Below, piece by piece: positions 11,624 to 24,188 of a DNA stretch of 64,000 bases. The stretch's first letter is position 1; every line of letters starts with the position of its first letter. The position numbers and the translations under genes are program-made. Under the pieces are notes generated by a model, which saw only the letters and a list, made by a program, of their open reading frames with translations, was not told the origin of the DNA and did no database searches. Source of the stretch: Zeus faber (lineage: Eukaryota; Chordata; Actinopteri; Zeiformes; Zeidae); the NCBI GenBank assembly GCA_960531495.1, contig OY482848.1:21606047-21670046 (forward strand), written 5' to 3'.

Positions 11624-13769
11624 AAAAATACATGCATACAGTGTACTGTGTATATTCTACATATAATATGATACACAATAACCTAAGAAATAACTAGAAG
11701 ATAGGAAAAATGGAATTCTACAATATGCCTAAAATGAACAATAAACAATAAGATAATAATGGACCACAAAAACTTACCCCAAAACACACTCACAGAGACA
11801 ATGAACAGGAAGAATGTGACCAAAGATGATAAACACAGATCAAAAGGGTCGACTAACATGGGATCGGCCACGGCACCTTGTCAACCAGTGTTGGAGCTCA
11901 TATCTGATTTTAAAAACATCAGCGTCTGAGATAAATGGAACGATAGCGTTACATGTGATCGCTGCCTTTCATGTGACTGAGCGCAGCCGAGCCTGAATAC
12001 CTTGGGCCTCCCTGCCAGAGACGGACGCTGTTCGAGTGCAGCCAAACACCTTCTAATTAAACATCGGGGGATATTTTTTTTAATGAGGGACGCCATGAAA
12101 AAGCAAAACAAAAAACGGGCAGATCGGCTCCATGGCTTACAGGGTTTTTTTCCAGACCAGTCATTCATATGTGTAATGTGAGTGCAGCTCATCGAGACTG
12201 GCTGCCCATCTGCTGCTTTGTGTCCTGGAGAGGTTGATTTTGTGGAGCTTTGTGCCGTTTGTGAGAGGGGCCAAATATACCGCGACCCTCCTCTGTTGAT
12301 TAAACATATCATTATAAAACTGTCGAATGCGATTTTAACTTTGTGTTAATACACTCCAAAATCAAAAGAAACGCTCCGTTGCAATAAGGGAGCGAGTTTA
12401 TGTTGTTATTACACGGCTCTTTTTCTTTTCTTCTTCTTTCTCTTGTCTATTTTACATTTATGCGTCATGACCTGCAGTACTTGCGTTTTACTTTCTTATT
12501 ATATATTATTATGTTTATTGCTATTGTTGCGCAACAAACATCAAGACAAATTCCTTGTTTGTGTGAACTTACTTGGTTAAAACTTACTTAAATCCTGAAA
12601 TTAATCAGCAAGGCAATAAAAATATCAATGAAAGTAAATATAAACATAAAATATAAAATATTAATTAGTAAATAATACGCCTGACGGACTGGGGGCGGAG
12701 GCGGTGGTGCGCCCCTGCCCCCACGCCGGCCAGGTGAAGTGGGGAGGATCTGTCATCACTTTCATTGCCCCGCGGGGTTCGGTGAGACCCTTCGAATCTG
12801 ATGCGAAGTTGCCCCTTTCAAGCACGCAGAGTGAGAAAGGGAAACTCCTGCAGCGCGCACACCGTGACGGCGGTGCAGGTCCGTAATCATTTTTCTTCAG
12901 GTGACAGTAGTGCCAACCTTTTCCCCAGGGCGTTAAGCGAGTACGGGGAGGAGTACAGCGCATGCTCCAGTGACCTGGAGTGTTGCAGGCCTTACGGTAT
13001 CTAACTTGCTGAACATAATGTCTGCAGTCTGTAGATGATGATAAATCACATCCACCACACCAGCAGTACCACACAACATCGTTTGCAGTCGGGGGGATCA
13101 CCAAAGTATTCTAGAGCAAAACTGCCGGCAAGTCAGACCCCCACACACACACAACAACAGCAGACCATTTACACTCAAACACAGACTCAAACAAAGCTGT
13201 ACCACACACTATCAACTCGCCAAAGAGGTGGGCAGATGTGTGACTATCGTACAGCGTCTTGGCCTGTGCCTGACTAACATTAAAGGCATAGCCCACCTAA
13301 TGATATAAATGTGTCAGCTGTTTTCATCCTATGAAAATGGTCAAATAGAAAAAATAAATCAACATCCCACTTTGTAGATCCTGTACTGGTACAGCCAGAA
13401 TAGTTTAAGACTCCTATATTTCCCATTAATTCAGAAGTCAGAAACGTATTGCTCCTATGGGAAATAAATATAAATAATATATAAATAAAATATGTTTTTA
13501 TTTGTTCTATTGCACTATTTTAAAGGTGAGATGGGTGGTCCATGCCTTTAAGTGGTAGCGAGGCTAATGTTTCAGTCTTCACGCTTCTGTGGCCGGCTGG
13601 CCTTTTTCATTGGCCTCAGTAATTGAACAAGGTCGTCATTCGGCAGGCGGGCAGTCAAGTTGTCAATAACTGCTTGGTAAAATTAAGGGCTATTTATTTT
13701 CCTGCTCTAACCAAAATCGGTCACACCTTTAAACAGGCCAGCCAAGATGGTCTGTTGACCCCCCTGTTC
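7906..13769. other. intergenic, only simple repeats recognised
   Basis: No convincing gene. It contains an AAT/GAA-rich stretch near 10,866-10,920, a (TA)n tract near 11,577-11,616 and a G+C-richer patch near 12,680-12,960. On the - strand near 11,248-11,282 there is an ATG followed 30 bases later by a good GTGAGT donor, but no partner exon could be identified. Confidence 0.5.
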
Positions 13770-14990
13770 TGCATTTTAATTGCAGTTTGCATTTAAATTT
13801 TCTGTCGGATGTGGCAGTGACTGCCAACAACTGCTGTGTCTCTTCGCTGCAGCTTCAGTGAGAGGCTCTGCAGTCCCCTTAAAACATCTTTCCTGCGAGC
13901 CGAATCACACAAAAAAAAATTGCATTGGTGAGGTACTTCAACAGCCCAGTGTACTTCTTCCTCGCGCTGTCAGAATGAGATCGGGCCTTCACCTTCAGCT
14001 TTAAAACGTTTTTTTTTTTCCCAGAGCCAGGAAACCCTTCTGCGCCGCTCTCACGGTGTTAAAACAACTGGCGGCCCATCTTGTGGTGAGGACCCGACCA
14101 AACTTCAGAATTTGAACGTTGAGGTCATCTGCTGCTTCTTGTAGCAACCGTGCGGTTTTGTGGGACTGCTGAAACCAGTGGTATCGCTTTGAGATTAACA
14201 TTTCAAAACGATTGCAGCTGGACACAGATTCCAATGGAAGTCGCGTTTTAATTTGGCGATTTTTGATTTTTGTAGCTAGTCGAAACTGAAGCTCCATCAG
14301 CTGCAATGCTTATGAGATTTCTGTGTTTAAAAAAACAAAAACAAAAAGATCATCCGGGCCAGCAAACTTCTTCTCAGCCATTTAAATGGAATTGCCACCA
14401 GTGCAGTTCAGTTCACCTACATCTAGAAAAAATGTTATCGACATCACCATCTCAAGTGACTGTATATTGCATCTGATGATGTATGTTTGCTCGACCAAAC
14501 TCTGTGCCCTCATCAATTTGTTCTTTCTTTTTCTTTTGTTCTTCTCTTTTATATTTGACACCACAGTTTCAGCACAGGAGTGGTCAGAGGAGTGCAGATT
14601 TCCCACTACAGTTCCATTAATTTCTTGCAGCTTCATCAGTGGAGTCATCTTTCTAAATGCCGGTCTTTCACTTGCAATTGCATATGCAAGTTCTGAATGA
14701 GGTTTACTGAATAAACTTGCATTTGTTTCCATCACTCTTTTTGGCAGTTTCCTTCTGTTTCCGGCTGTTACAGTAGCCCTCTGATGTGATGCACTATTTC
14801 TGTGCTGGTGAGGTTTCATTACCGGTGTCTTTTGACAACTACTGCTCACTACTCTATTGATACATTCATCAGAGAAGTGCATTCCAGGTCCTTGTAGGAA
14901 AGTCTTGGCATCTCTGCATGAGCTGCATCCTATTTTACCATCCTTTATGTACAGCCAAGGGTTCCTGTCCTTCCGGCCATGCCGCTGCTC
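13770..14990 (-). mobile_element. hAT-superfamily transposase remnant (KIAA1586/ZNF862-like)
   Basis: Read on the - strand from 14990 down, the pieces follow the order of hAT-derived proteins. First comes a TTF-type zinc-finger start (NPWLYIKDGKIGCSSCRDA, near 14,890-14,960). Next is a segment with LAYAIASERPAFRKMTPL (about 14,650-14,720), then an RNase-H-like core region with RVLTTRWAASCFNTV (about 14,040-14,110). A tail with SLSLKLQRRD lies near 13,840-13,880. The frame changes between 14,306 and 14,382 and again below 14,001, so it is a dead copy. It could be a plain transposon or a copy of a domesticated relative. Confidence 0.72.
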
Positions 14991-15810
14991 TCTTGTCCAG
15001 CAATCAGGTGTTTGTTGTCCTGTCTTCTCTGGTCACTCATGCGATGGTGGCTCATTTGGTGGCCGATGATCTCCGGCTCCTTCCGTCTTCAGAACGATGT
15101 TGATATTTTTATGTTGTCGAGATACAAATAAGGGTAAGAAAACTGTGATGGTGTAATGCTTTCTTTACTATCAGTCGCCAACACTTTTTTAAAAGTCTGA
15201 GCATATTAGTATTTTGTATAAAGTACTATTTGCCTAAATATCTGGTTTGATGGCATACATCTTGAAGTGCAATCTCCTTTCCAACTCACCTCTTAGCTAC
15301 TAGGTCCTGCCTGCTCACTGTCTCCCTGACCTCCTCATCCCTGCTGACGACTGTCATTCTGACCTCCCTCTGCTTCCTTAATACCTTCCTTAATTTTTTA
15401 ATAACAGCACATACATGTAAAACTCACCACCTCCCATACTATCCTGCTCAGGATGCCTGCATGAGTCATGATAACCACAGGAAATATAAGTTGTATTATC
15501 ATCTCTTAGTCCTATTTTTTTACAATTTCAACAATTACTCATGTTGACTTTGACACAGAGTCAACATGAGCGGGGCATCCAGCGGGGCTGCTGCGATTCC
15601 ACGTTCGAGCAAGCACCCATCTTCCACCTCTCGCCCACTCCCTCCATCTCTCTCTCTCACTCTGATCTGCTTCTCCACCTCTCCTTCTCTATCCTCCTCC
15701 CCTCTCCCCTCTCTCCTCACCTCGCACAAACACCACCGAGCAACATGCACTGAGCCTGCACAATCCTTCGGTCAATACATATACCCAGTGTAACCCCGTT
15801 GGGAAATGTT

Positions 15811-15920
15811 AATATTATTATTATTATTATATTTTTTATTATTATTATAATTATTATTATTATTTGTAGTAGTACTACTACTTCTAGTAGTAGTAGTAGT
15901 AGTAGTAGTATAGTAACGTC

Positions 15921-15959
<39 letters not shown>
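15811..15959. repeat. (ATT)n / (TAG)n / (AAT)n compound microsatellite
   Basis: A trinucleotide array passes from ATT through AGT/TAG units to AAT, giving near inverted symmetry about 15,885. The poly-Ile and poly-Ser frames across it are repeat artefacts. Confidence 0.9.
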
Positions 15960-15960
<1 letters not shown>

Positions 15961-17148
15961 GTAATACATAAATATATCTGCGGGCAGCAATAAGCGGGGT
16001 CCAGGGTAGTCGGCCCTTCATTAAAGTTCAATGGACAAGTGTGCTCTTTGTTCTGGTGTGTTGTCCTGCAGAGGTGTATTTGTTCCAGCCTGGTTACACT
16101 GAACTCTATGACTAGCAGTGTTTGCAGCAGTGAGTGGTTTTTCCTACGCCGCAACTAATGGCGGTTATCATACAGAAGGGCTACTTGATTATGGTGAAAA
16201 TGAGATGCACGATTATTGTACTCAATATTGTGATCACACATCTTGTTCAGATGGTCTGTGGGTTTCGTCAGATCCCTGGCATCCATGAAAGTCTGACATC
16301 TGTCCCATCTGCACGCGCGGCCATCTTGGCGAGGACCCTGTCATTGACCAATGACACAAGGCAATGCTATCCATGAGATCCATAAACAACTGACGTCAGT
16401 TTTTCAATACAATAAGAAAAGGGCTCCCTCCCCTTCAGGGCTTAACACAGAATGAAAAAATGAATGAATAATAATCAAGTAACGCTGTGTGTGTATGACT
16501 GCAGGGGTAGGAGGGGGGGTTGAAGTTAATTGGTGGGTTGTTATAATTGGCGTAAGTTCATCTGATTAGAGGGAGGTGTCCAGGATAGTGGGTAATTGGT
16601 CTAGCGGGCGGACGCGGGGTCCCGAGGATGTGTGGATAGAGAGGAGAGATGGAGGTGAGCGACGGATGCGAGTGGAAGCGAGGGAAATTTAGGAGATGTA
16701 AATGCTTCGATCTTGGGTGACCCAAGTCTTAATTAGGGGGTTAAACATCCCCCATCCCCCCCGTAATTCAAATGATGAAGGGCATTCTAATTTGACTCCT
16801 GGTCTTGAGTCGCCACTCTTTTTTCACCCAGAGTTTTTACGCGAAAGAGGTGCTCATACATTCATCAAACCAAGCGGCCCAACCTCCACTTTGTGGTAAC
16901 ATTTGCCCGGCAGTTTCCGCGTAAATTGCGTTTTGGAGCCGAAATTGCTTTGCGGAATTGAGGAGAGGCGCGTTTCTGTCTCTGTTAAAACACTCACAGA
17001 AGCAAAAATTGCAACTGGCGTGCATAGATTTTGAGATATGAGCATTTGTTCGCAGGTCAAATTTGATCATTTCTCCCATACACACTCATTAAAAAACGCT
17101 TAGTTTAACACACTCTAAGATTTGCACATTTTCGCCCAAAAATGTCTC

Positions 17149-17222
<74 letters not shown>
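17149..17222. repeat. (TATC)n(TGTC)n compound microsatellite
   Basis: About ten TATC units switch sharply to about eight TGTC units at 17,190. Confidence 0.95.
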
Positions 17223-17224
<2 letters not shown>

Positions 17225-19229
17225 AGGCTAAACACAGTCAAAACCCAAACAAAACCAAAAGGAGCGCCTGAGGCACCAGCCTTCCAGAAGGGAGAGAGAA
17301 AGTGCATCTTGGAATCACCAGGCTTATAAAGGCTCCAAGCAGGTGACACCAATCCCTCACTGAGGTGAGAAGGGCCGGACAGGGAGAATCTGGAACGAGG
17401 GAAGCAGAGGCAGGCCAACACAGATACTGTCATAAGGCCTAGGGCTGTCACGTCCTCCATCACCACTTCTTATCTTCCTCCCCTTTTTGAGACCATCCAT
17501 CGTTCTCCTCCCTGGATGACCCATCCGCCCAGATGAACGTTCACCATCCTGTGTTTTGGTCAGAGAGTTACCACCAGGTCACCTTGGGATGGAGCTAGGT
17601 GCTACTGCGCCCGCGGGGGCTGCCTCTCGCAACTTTAACCCGCAATAAATTACTTTAACACGCTTTCCATCAGGGCAGCGGAATAAACAAGCCGTCACTA
17701 ACGCAGAAATGCAAATTCAAAATCGACGAATAAGTGCTGTCTGTATATATGGCTTCTAAGAGCTTTCTGGGGGAGACCGAATGGAAATATACAGCTGGTA
17801 AAATAATCTTAAAAATAAAATAAAAAGCAGCTTTTAATGGTGAACTAAATTAAAAGCTGCTTCTCAGTCAACTGACATGTCATTGTCATGTCATGTCATT
17901 TCAGATTTGCAGACTCTATCCATAAAACATGCACTGATTGCTCATTGTTTTCGGTGCGTGAAAGTGCAAAATTCATACTCTGATCCAGACCTGGATATTT
18001 CTCTTCATGCTGGGAAAATATATATTCAATCTACCGCACTACTTATTTAATTTCCTTTTCTTTTTTTACTAACCTTCTGGGAAGGAATAGAATATTTATA
18101 AGCTTTTAAGGCACAACTCCTATAGTCCTTTTGATAATGCCATTATGCTCATATTTGTGAACATGTGTTGTTCACCCTTTCAAGTTATGTGGATGAATAA
18201 TTTAACAGTGTTTTTGGTAGTATAATCAATTATGTTGCGATGATGCAATTAAACACATTTTGAACCTTGTTAGAATTATCCTTAGGGGGAAGACAAAGAA
18301 AGCTCAACATTTAACCTTGCACCGTTCCTGTAAATAATATCCTACCATCTTTTTAAACAAATCCTTTTTTTTCTTATGGTACTTATTTTCTCTTAATTAA
18401 TGCTATTTAAAAAAGAAAGACATTCTAAGCTTGGTTGAAAGATTTTTACACCACATTGCTCTGTAAGTAGATTGATTGATTGATTGTCTCATTCATTCAT
18501 TTTATTTTTTTTGTTTACACATTTATGAAACAACACGAAAAAACACAAGAAATAACCATTAAAAATAGGATTAATATTTGTGGATTTTTACAGGTTCCTC
18601 CCTTTTTCTAAATTTCAGATGCAGGAATCTTGGGGGTGTTGTTGAAAGTGAGCGTTAGTCATTGAATATTGTTCATTAGCGACACCATAATAAACAGTAA
18701 TCTCACCAAGCTGGGACAATCACCTGCCAATTTTTCCCATTACCATAACAAGAGATTGAAACCTTTAACTGCTGTTGCTCAAATCAAGTATTTGACCAAA
18801 ATGCATGGCAGCGCATGTGGGACTAATGCATTGCAGCAGGAAGTTCCTTAAAATAGAATGATATTAAAAAGCTCAAAAATGCTTTGCTGCTCGTTGTGAC
18901 AGTCGACATTATATACAGTACATACAGATTCTCTGAACATTATAACACAAATTCCTTTACAGCAATTAATAGCGTTTGAAGCACTCTGACAATATAAATT
19001 CAAAATGAATCATAATCATTGTAGTGAAATGGTCCTTAACTGTCTGTTTTCAAATAGAAATTACAATCGAAATTCTATCTTTACATTTAAATGTAACATG
19101 CTGTATATTAAACAGAGCTGTTGGACTGCATTAAATAAAGGAAGTACTGAGGAAAATACATGGAATGGAAAGGCTGTGATGCCTTTGGAGTACAATTATA
19201 CCCGCTGAGCTAACTACCTGCCTATACCT

Positions 19230-19600
19230 TCTTTACATCTATTGTACTAGGTCCTTCTCTACCCATGTCCTCCATCTCATTCGGTTAAGGGCAAGTTTTT
19301 TCGAGATCTCCCCAGTTGTTCCCAGACTCCCCTTGCCAACTGGGACGGCCTCTTTTTCTCTCCCCCTGGGGACTCCACTTCAGGACTTGTCAGGGAATTG
19401 TTGGTAGCTGGTTTCCTGAGGGTGTGACCTGTCCAACTCCACTTTCTTTTCAGCATTTGCAGGTGGATGGGATCCTGTCCATTTCCTTCCACGACATTGC
19501 TGACTCTGTCCCTCCACCAGATGTCCAGGATCCTCCTGAGGCAGTTGTTGAGGAACGGTTGTAGTCTGGTTGCTGTTTGCACTGTTGTTCTCCAAGTCTC
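19230..19600 (-). mobile_element. LINE reverse-transcriptase C-terminal remnant (RTE-like)
   Basis: The - strand translation contains FLNNCLRRILDIWW, RKWSWTGHTLRKP and the tail RGVWEQLGRSRKN. These are the order and motifs of the C-terminal end of endonuclease/reverse-transcriptase ORFs of RTE-type fish LINEs. The frame shifts near 19,380-19,560. Only the 3' end of the element is present, as expected for 5'-truncated LINE insertions. The exact clade is not settled. Confidence 0.7.
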
Positions 19601-20055
19601 TTGAAACTAATGTACTGAACTGGAATCCTTACTCATCTTCCCTCCTTCCAAAAACAAGCAACCAAGCAACCAAGCAACCAAGCAACCAACCACTTAATAG
19701 TATATTGTTTTCATCTGCTTGGTTATTACAAATGCAAAAGCAAATACACATTTGCCTAATCAAAGGAAAGATGACGTGATGAATGTGGCTGCATACGTGA
19801 TCCATTGGACTCCATCCTTGATGCAGTGTTGACTCCTGCTACAAGACATGGAGAACATGGAGGACATTGCTGACAGGTTAGCTTCATTTGGTTTGAACCA
19901 AACTGTTGGTGCCTTAAATTATGACTAATGTTCATTTAATGTCTTTCACCTGAATGTATCCCGATTCGAACTTCAGCGGCTGATGGGGAACGTGTGGGCT
20001 CTGGTAGTGCCTCAGACCCTGAACTATTGCGAGGGATAATGGCCGTTCTCTCGAG

Positions 20056-20056
20056 C

Positions 20057-20114
<58 letters not shown>
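20056..20114. repeat. (TA)n microsatellite
   Basis: About 58 bp of uninterrupted TA dinucleotide. Confidence 0.95.
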
Positions 20115-20118
<4 letters not shown>

Positions 20119-20320
20119 CTGTATATTGGTCACCATGTCCTCACCGAACCAGATTATGGGGTTGTTCATCACCGTCAAATGACAGATTTGACTAATTTGA
20201 CAGTGGGGATTACCCAGTACTTCCTGTGCGTATGAAAAATAACACGTTCATTATTTGTGTTACCGTGGCAACATCTGCGTGAGCAGCCCCTCGGTGCGCC
20301 TCTTTTCTCTTGCTCACTCA

Positions 20321-20390
20321 CCACCTCCTCCAGGTTGGAGGCTCCAGGATGGCTCGGGGATGTTGTCCCTGCTGCTGAATTGACCAAAAT
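20321..20390 (-). CDS. candidate exon downstream of the kinase-homology exon
   Basis: It has an acceptor TTTTCTTAG before 20390 and a donor GTG|GTGAGT near 20321. Joined to the exon ending at 20944, the phase fits (one base plus two) and the frame stays open, giving DFGQFSSRDNIPEPSW. I do not recognise this peptide with certainty. The support is splice sites, phase and order only. Confidence 0.3.
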
Positions 20391-20943
20391 CTAAGAAAAT
20401 ATAGCCTATAGAAATTATTATGTCAACATTCATGTCAACAAAATATTAAATACAAAAAAAAAATGTTATATTCTAATATTAGACAGTGACTCGATGAACA
20501 GTTTGTCATGTTGTACTGTAAAATCACAAATCCATCATCTGCGTTCAGCGCAAAAACCCACTGCACATCGCAAGCAAAGCTAAGATGATGATAAGATGAA
20601 TTCAACAGGTCACTCATTTAGGCCTAACGCCGGTAAAAACACTGAAGCACCGCAATGAAAATAGTGCCGGGAAAAACCATTTAGCAATTAATTTAGCTTT
20701 AAAACCAAATGTAAATGTTTTTAAATAACTCCTCAAATTTGACAAATCAGCATGCTGTAGCGTTTTCTTGATTGTGGATTTGTCCCCCTTTACTTGCATT
20801 GACCTCCTGATAGAAGGATGGAGCCAGGGGTCCAGGGTGGGGAAAAGGCTAAACCTACCTATGTACTACATGTTGGGTGAGTGTGGTCACGCTATTCCTT
20901 TCGACTCCCTCTTTCCTTTCTCCTTTGCGTTTCAGTTACTCAC

Positions 20944-21115
20944 CGGTCCACTGGCCTGGTGGCGTCCCCGGAGTGTCCTTGGTGGGCGGATTGCGTCTCC
21001 GATGGCTCAGGCCATAGTCGGTGATCGTGAGGACACCGCGCCTGTCCACCACGCACTTAGAGGAGGCGAGGGGACCGTGGGAGTGCAGAGGACTACGGTG
21101 CGGATAATCCATTCC
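20944..21115 (-). CDS. exon of a membrane guanylate cyclase-like kinase-homology domain
   Basis: The - strand peptide KGMDY, then [14 protein letters not shown] and LTITDYGL, aligns by eye with the catalytic-loop region of the kinase-homology domain of receptor guanylate cyclases. There it reads KGMxxLH, SHGxLxSSNCVVDxRxVLKITDYGL, and the HRD aspartate is naturally replaced. The acceptor is CTGAAG with a CTAAC branch-like motif upstream; the donor is CCG|GTGAGT. The exon is 172 nt long, entered in phase 0 and left in phase 1. Family-conserved residues are altered (Leu to Pro in the LH pair, Phe to Gly before VL), so this may be a divergent paralogue or a decaying gene. In intact members the domain gates a C-terminal cyclase making cGMP. 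No cyclase catalytic exon was found in the window. Confidence 0.5.
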
Positions 21116-21512
21116 CTTCAGACGCAGGGTTAGACGGGGTTCACGGGCCATTAGTGTTAATGAGAATAAAACGAGCATTAAAAAACATTTAATAGTCCCT
21201 TCTAATCAATGCTCAGTGGTGTAGAAATGTAATCGCGTTTACTCCAGGCCGATGTAAATTTAGCATCAATCCCTCTGTTTTACAAGCACACGATAATTGA
21301 CTTAAAGGGACAACATAAGAAAATGAAAATGAAATGCAAGATGACGACAAAAACAAGATGGTACCTACACAATGTCCAGCATCCGGGAATACTTGAAGCT
21401 CTAGCCAAGCTTGATCAAGTAATTTCTTAAAGAATCCTGGAATTAAGATAGAATACAATAAGATAAGACTGCACTTTAAATCCTGACTTACTTTTAATTA
21501 CCACTTACTAAC

Positions 21513-21653
<141 letters not shown>

Positions 21654-21864
21654 TTAACAATAAAACACTTAAACACTTAATAATAATGAACAGTTACTCA
21701 ACATGTCAATTTAGAATAATAATGGACGGTTTTTGGTGCAGTATAAAAGGTTTTGAAGGTATAAAAGGTTTTTATATTGTTCTGAAGTCAAGCATCTTCA
21801 ACGTTTTCTTTGCATTGTTCTTATCAGAGAGGAGCATAAAACCCCTTAAATATCGTCCTCTTAC

Positions 21865-21963
21865 TTTGTAGATTCCTGTTCTGGGCGAGGCCCAGATGTC
21901 CGTCATGCTGCCGGGGACGCACTCCAGAGAGTTTGGAAGTGGCTCGGAGCTGAGATAAGAAAC
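21865..21963 (-). CDS. candidate exon of the same - strand gene
   Basis: An acceptor GACATTACAG precedes 21963 and a donor AAA|GTAAGAGG follows 21865. The interval is exactly 99 nt, an open phase-0 exon of 33 codons reading SYLSSEPLPNSLECVPG then SMTDIWASPRTGIYK. Its position upstream of the kinase-homology exon fits the juxtamembrane part of a receptor cyclase. I could not match the peptide to a known one. A second frame is also open across the interval. Confidence 0.4.
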
Positions 21964-22643
21964 CTGTAATGTCACGATAATTAAAAATGTAGTGAATGAA
22001 CTGTGATTTGAGATGCTGCCTGGTTCCTTGAGCTTCAGATGAAGCAGAGACCGTGCAGTGGAGACAAGAGGCGTCTTGGCGTCTGTACGCTATTAATGAC
22101 TTATAAATAACACGATCGTCTAAAAAAGAAAAGCACTGGGAGAGATAATGCCCTGAAGGGAGCGAGCTGCAATTTGAAATAACACAATTGGGGAAAATGA
22201 ATGTGTTGTCTGTGGAGCTTAAGCTGCCGACACAAGGGACCGGAGTGGCGTCAAGGAGCCTCGGAAAACCCTAACCCGTGCTGTTGGTAGACGGGGCAAC
22301 CAACCATCATGACCTCGATCTTCCACTGCATGAGACTTTCTCGTTGAAGTTACCCTCTGGAAAAGAAAACACTCGAAGAAGTAACTGTACACAATAGTGA
22401 TGCAAGACTGGCAAACGATACGTTCGTATTGAACAAATCTTTGAAGTGATTCAGGAGCCAGGTGTACCTACCTATCATGCTACTAAATTCTTCATTTCTC
22501 TTGCTGGGGCTTTGAGAATAGAAAAAACGACTCTCAGAATGATGGAATAAAAAGTGTTTCTCAGGCTGTAGGAACTTCATTTGTTCATCGGTATTTATTT
22601 AAAAACAAATGCTGAGTTAATTTCAGTGAAAACATGAAAGTAC

Positions 22644-22685
<42 letters not shown>
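21964..22685. other. putative intron / intergenic
   Basis: No recognised coding sequence. A 37-nt interval near 22,473-22,510 on the - strand has both a good acceptor (TTCTCAAAG) and a good donor (GTAGGTAC). It is too short to judge as an exon. A (TA)n tract precedes the Tc1 copy. Confidence 0.35.
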
Positions 22686-22688
<3 letters not shown>

Positions 22689-22960
22689 TGATGAGTCACA
22701 ACATTAAAACCACTGCTCCAATGGAGCATCTGTGGGATGTGCTGGAACAACAAGCCCGATCCATGGGGGCCCCACCTCACAACTTACAGGACTTAAAGGA
22801 TCTGCTGCTAATCCCTTGGTGCCAGATACCACAGGACACCTTCAGAGGTCTTGTGGAGTCCATGCCTCCACGGGTCAGAGCTGTTTTGGCGCTACAAGGC
22901 GGGGCTACACAATATTAGTGGTAATTGGTGGTGGTTTTAATGTTGTGGCTGATCAGTGGG
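22686..22960 (+). mobile_element. internally deleted Tc1/mariner element
   Basis: The inverted ends are CACTGATGAGTCACAACATT (left) and, reversed on the right, CACTGATCAGCCACAACATT. They continue with AAAACCAC and sit between TA-rich flanks, as expected for TA-target insertion. Inside is only the C-terminal end of a Tc1 transposase: EHLWDVLEQQARSM, then NLQDLKDLLL and MPPRVRAVLALQGG with a stop after ATQY. The DDE catalytic part is deleted, so it could move only with help from another copy. Confidence 0.88.
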
Positions 22961-24112
22961 TATATATACTGTATGTCACAATATATATATGTTATGGCAT
23001 TATATATATACTTTTTTTTTTTTTTTTTTTTTTAATACATATATATATATTTATATATATATATATACATATCTAATATTCTGAAGTGGGCTTCCTCTGC
23101 TTTGAGTGAAATGCGGTGTTTACATGGTAGAAGCAAAGCTTTCGCGTGGCCCCCAAACGACAACAAAGACTTGAACTTCTTCAATGTGTCCGCAATATGC
23201 AATCTTCAGTAAGTTGGCCTTTGGGGCATTTTTCTTCTCCTGAGAGATATTCCGAACCTGTCTTTTATTACAGAGTCCGTCATATCCCTCTATATGTGAA
23301 GGCAGAAAAATACATTTTACACTGGAAGCATGAACCTTCCTTTAAAGTTTAACCAATTTGGGTAATCAATTTGTGATAGCACAAATTAGGGAATTCAATC
23401 TTGGTGGGATAGTGAAACGTGAATTGTTCATAAAAGGGAGTATTGGCAGAATGATCAAAAAGAGTGTCACGGCTGATCATTTTTGGTATCGTTCACAAAG
23501 AAAATCTGTGATTCCCTATGAAGTGTCAAAATTGTTTCTTAAAAGCACATTCTGAGGAGAGAAATGAAGTAACATATTTCCTAGCTTGATAAAACATTTT
23601 TGAATTTTACGGATTAAGGATTGGGTGTTTTTTTTTTTTTTGTTTTGTTTTTTACATTTAACTCAAGGTCCAAAATAAATAAATATGCTTAAACTACAGA
23701 AAAAAATGGAATAGTAATCAAGGTATTTTCACTAAAACTTCAGTTCACTTAAGTATGAACACAGTCTGAGCGCACATGTGTGACCATTAAATTATTTCAA
23801 TCCCTGAGTAAAAGTAACCCTTTTCTGTGAATGAAACACCCAAGATAATTCATAACAAATGTATAATAAAACCCTGATTGAAAGCTGTAGTAGAGATCTG
23901 AAAATTAGCTGCAGACATCTACCCTTTTACTCATCAAGTCCAACCCTAGATTTTGAACGCTGCCGTGTGTCACATATTATAAATAACCACAAGCAGTTTT
24001 ATGTAATGGTACTTTAAGGAGCCTACTTTCTGAAAATACCCCCCAAAAACAACAATAATGCTCCAGTATTAATTCTACACTACACAATTTTTCTGGATTG
24101 ACAATAAAGTAC
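22961..24112. other. noncoding, nothing recognised
   Basis: It contains a TA-rich stretch and a poly-T run near 23,011-23,033, then unique A/T-rich sequence. Short frames at 23,146-23,555 show no family features. Confidence 0.5.
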
Positions 24113-24188
24113 CTGTAGAATAACAAAGCAGCGGTGGTCCTGGTAAAAACGCCAGGAATCAATCCCATGGCAATCTGGAGACTTTGCT
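24113..24188 (-). CDS. candidate short exon
   Basis: A very good acceptor (TTCCTTTTTCAG) precedes 24188 and a good donor (CTACAG|GTACTT) follows 24113, enclosing 76 nt. Two frames are open across it, one reading CHGIDSWRFYQDHRCFV, so the reading cannot be fixed. It lies upstream of the kinase-homology exon on the same strand and may belong to the same gene. Confidence 0.25.

Larger units (their letters stand above)
14991..19229. other. intergenic, simple repeats only
   Basis: No gene recognised. It contains trinucleotide and tetranucleotide arrays (listed separately) and A/T-rich unique sequence. Short frames in 15,541-15,793 and 16,134-16,376 have no family features. Confidence 0.5.
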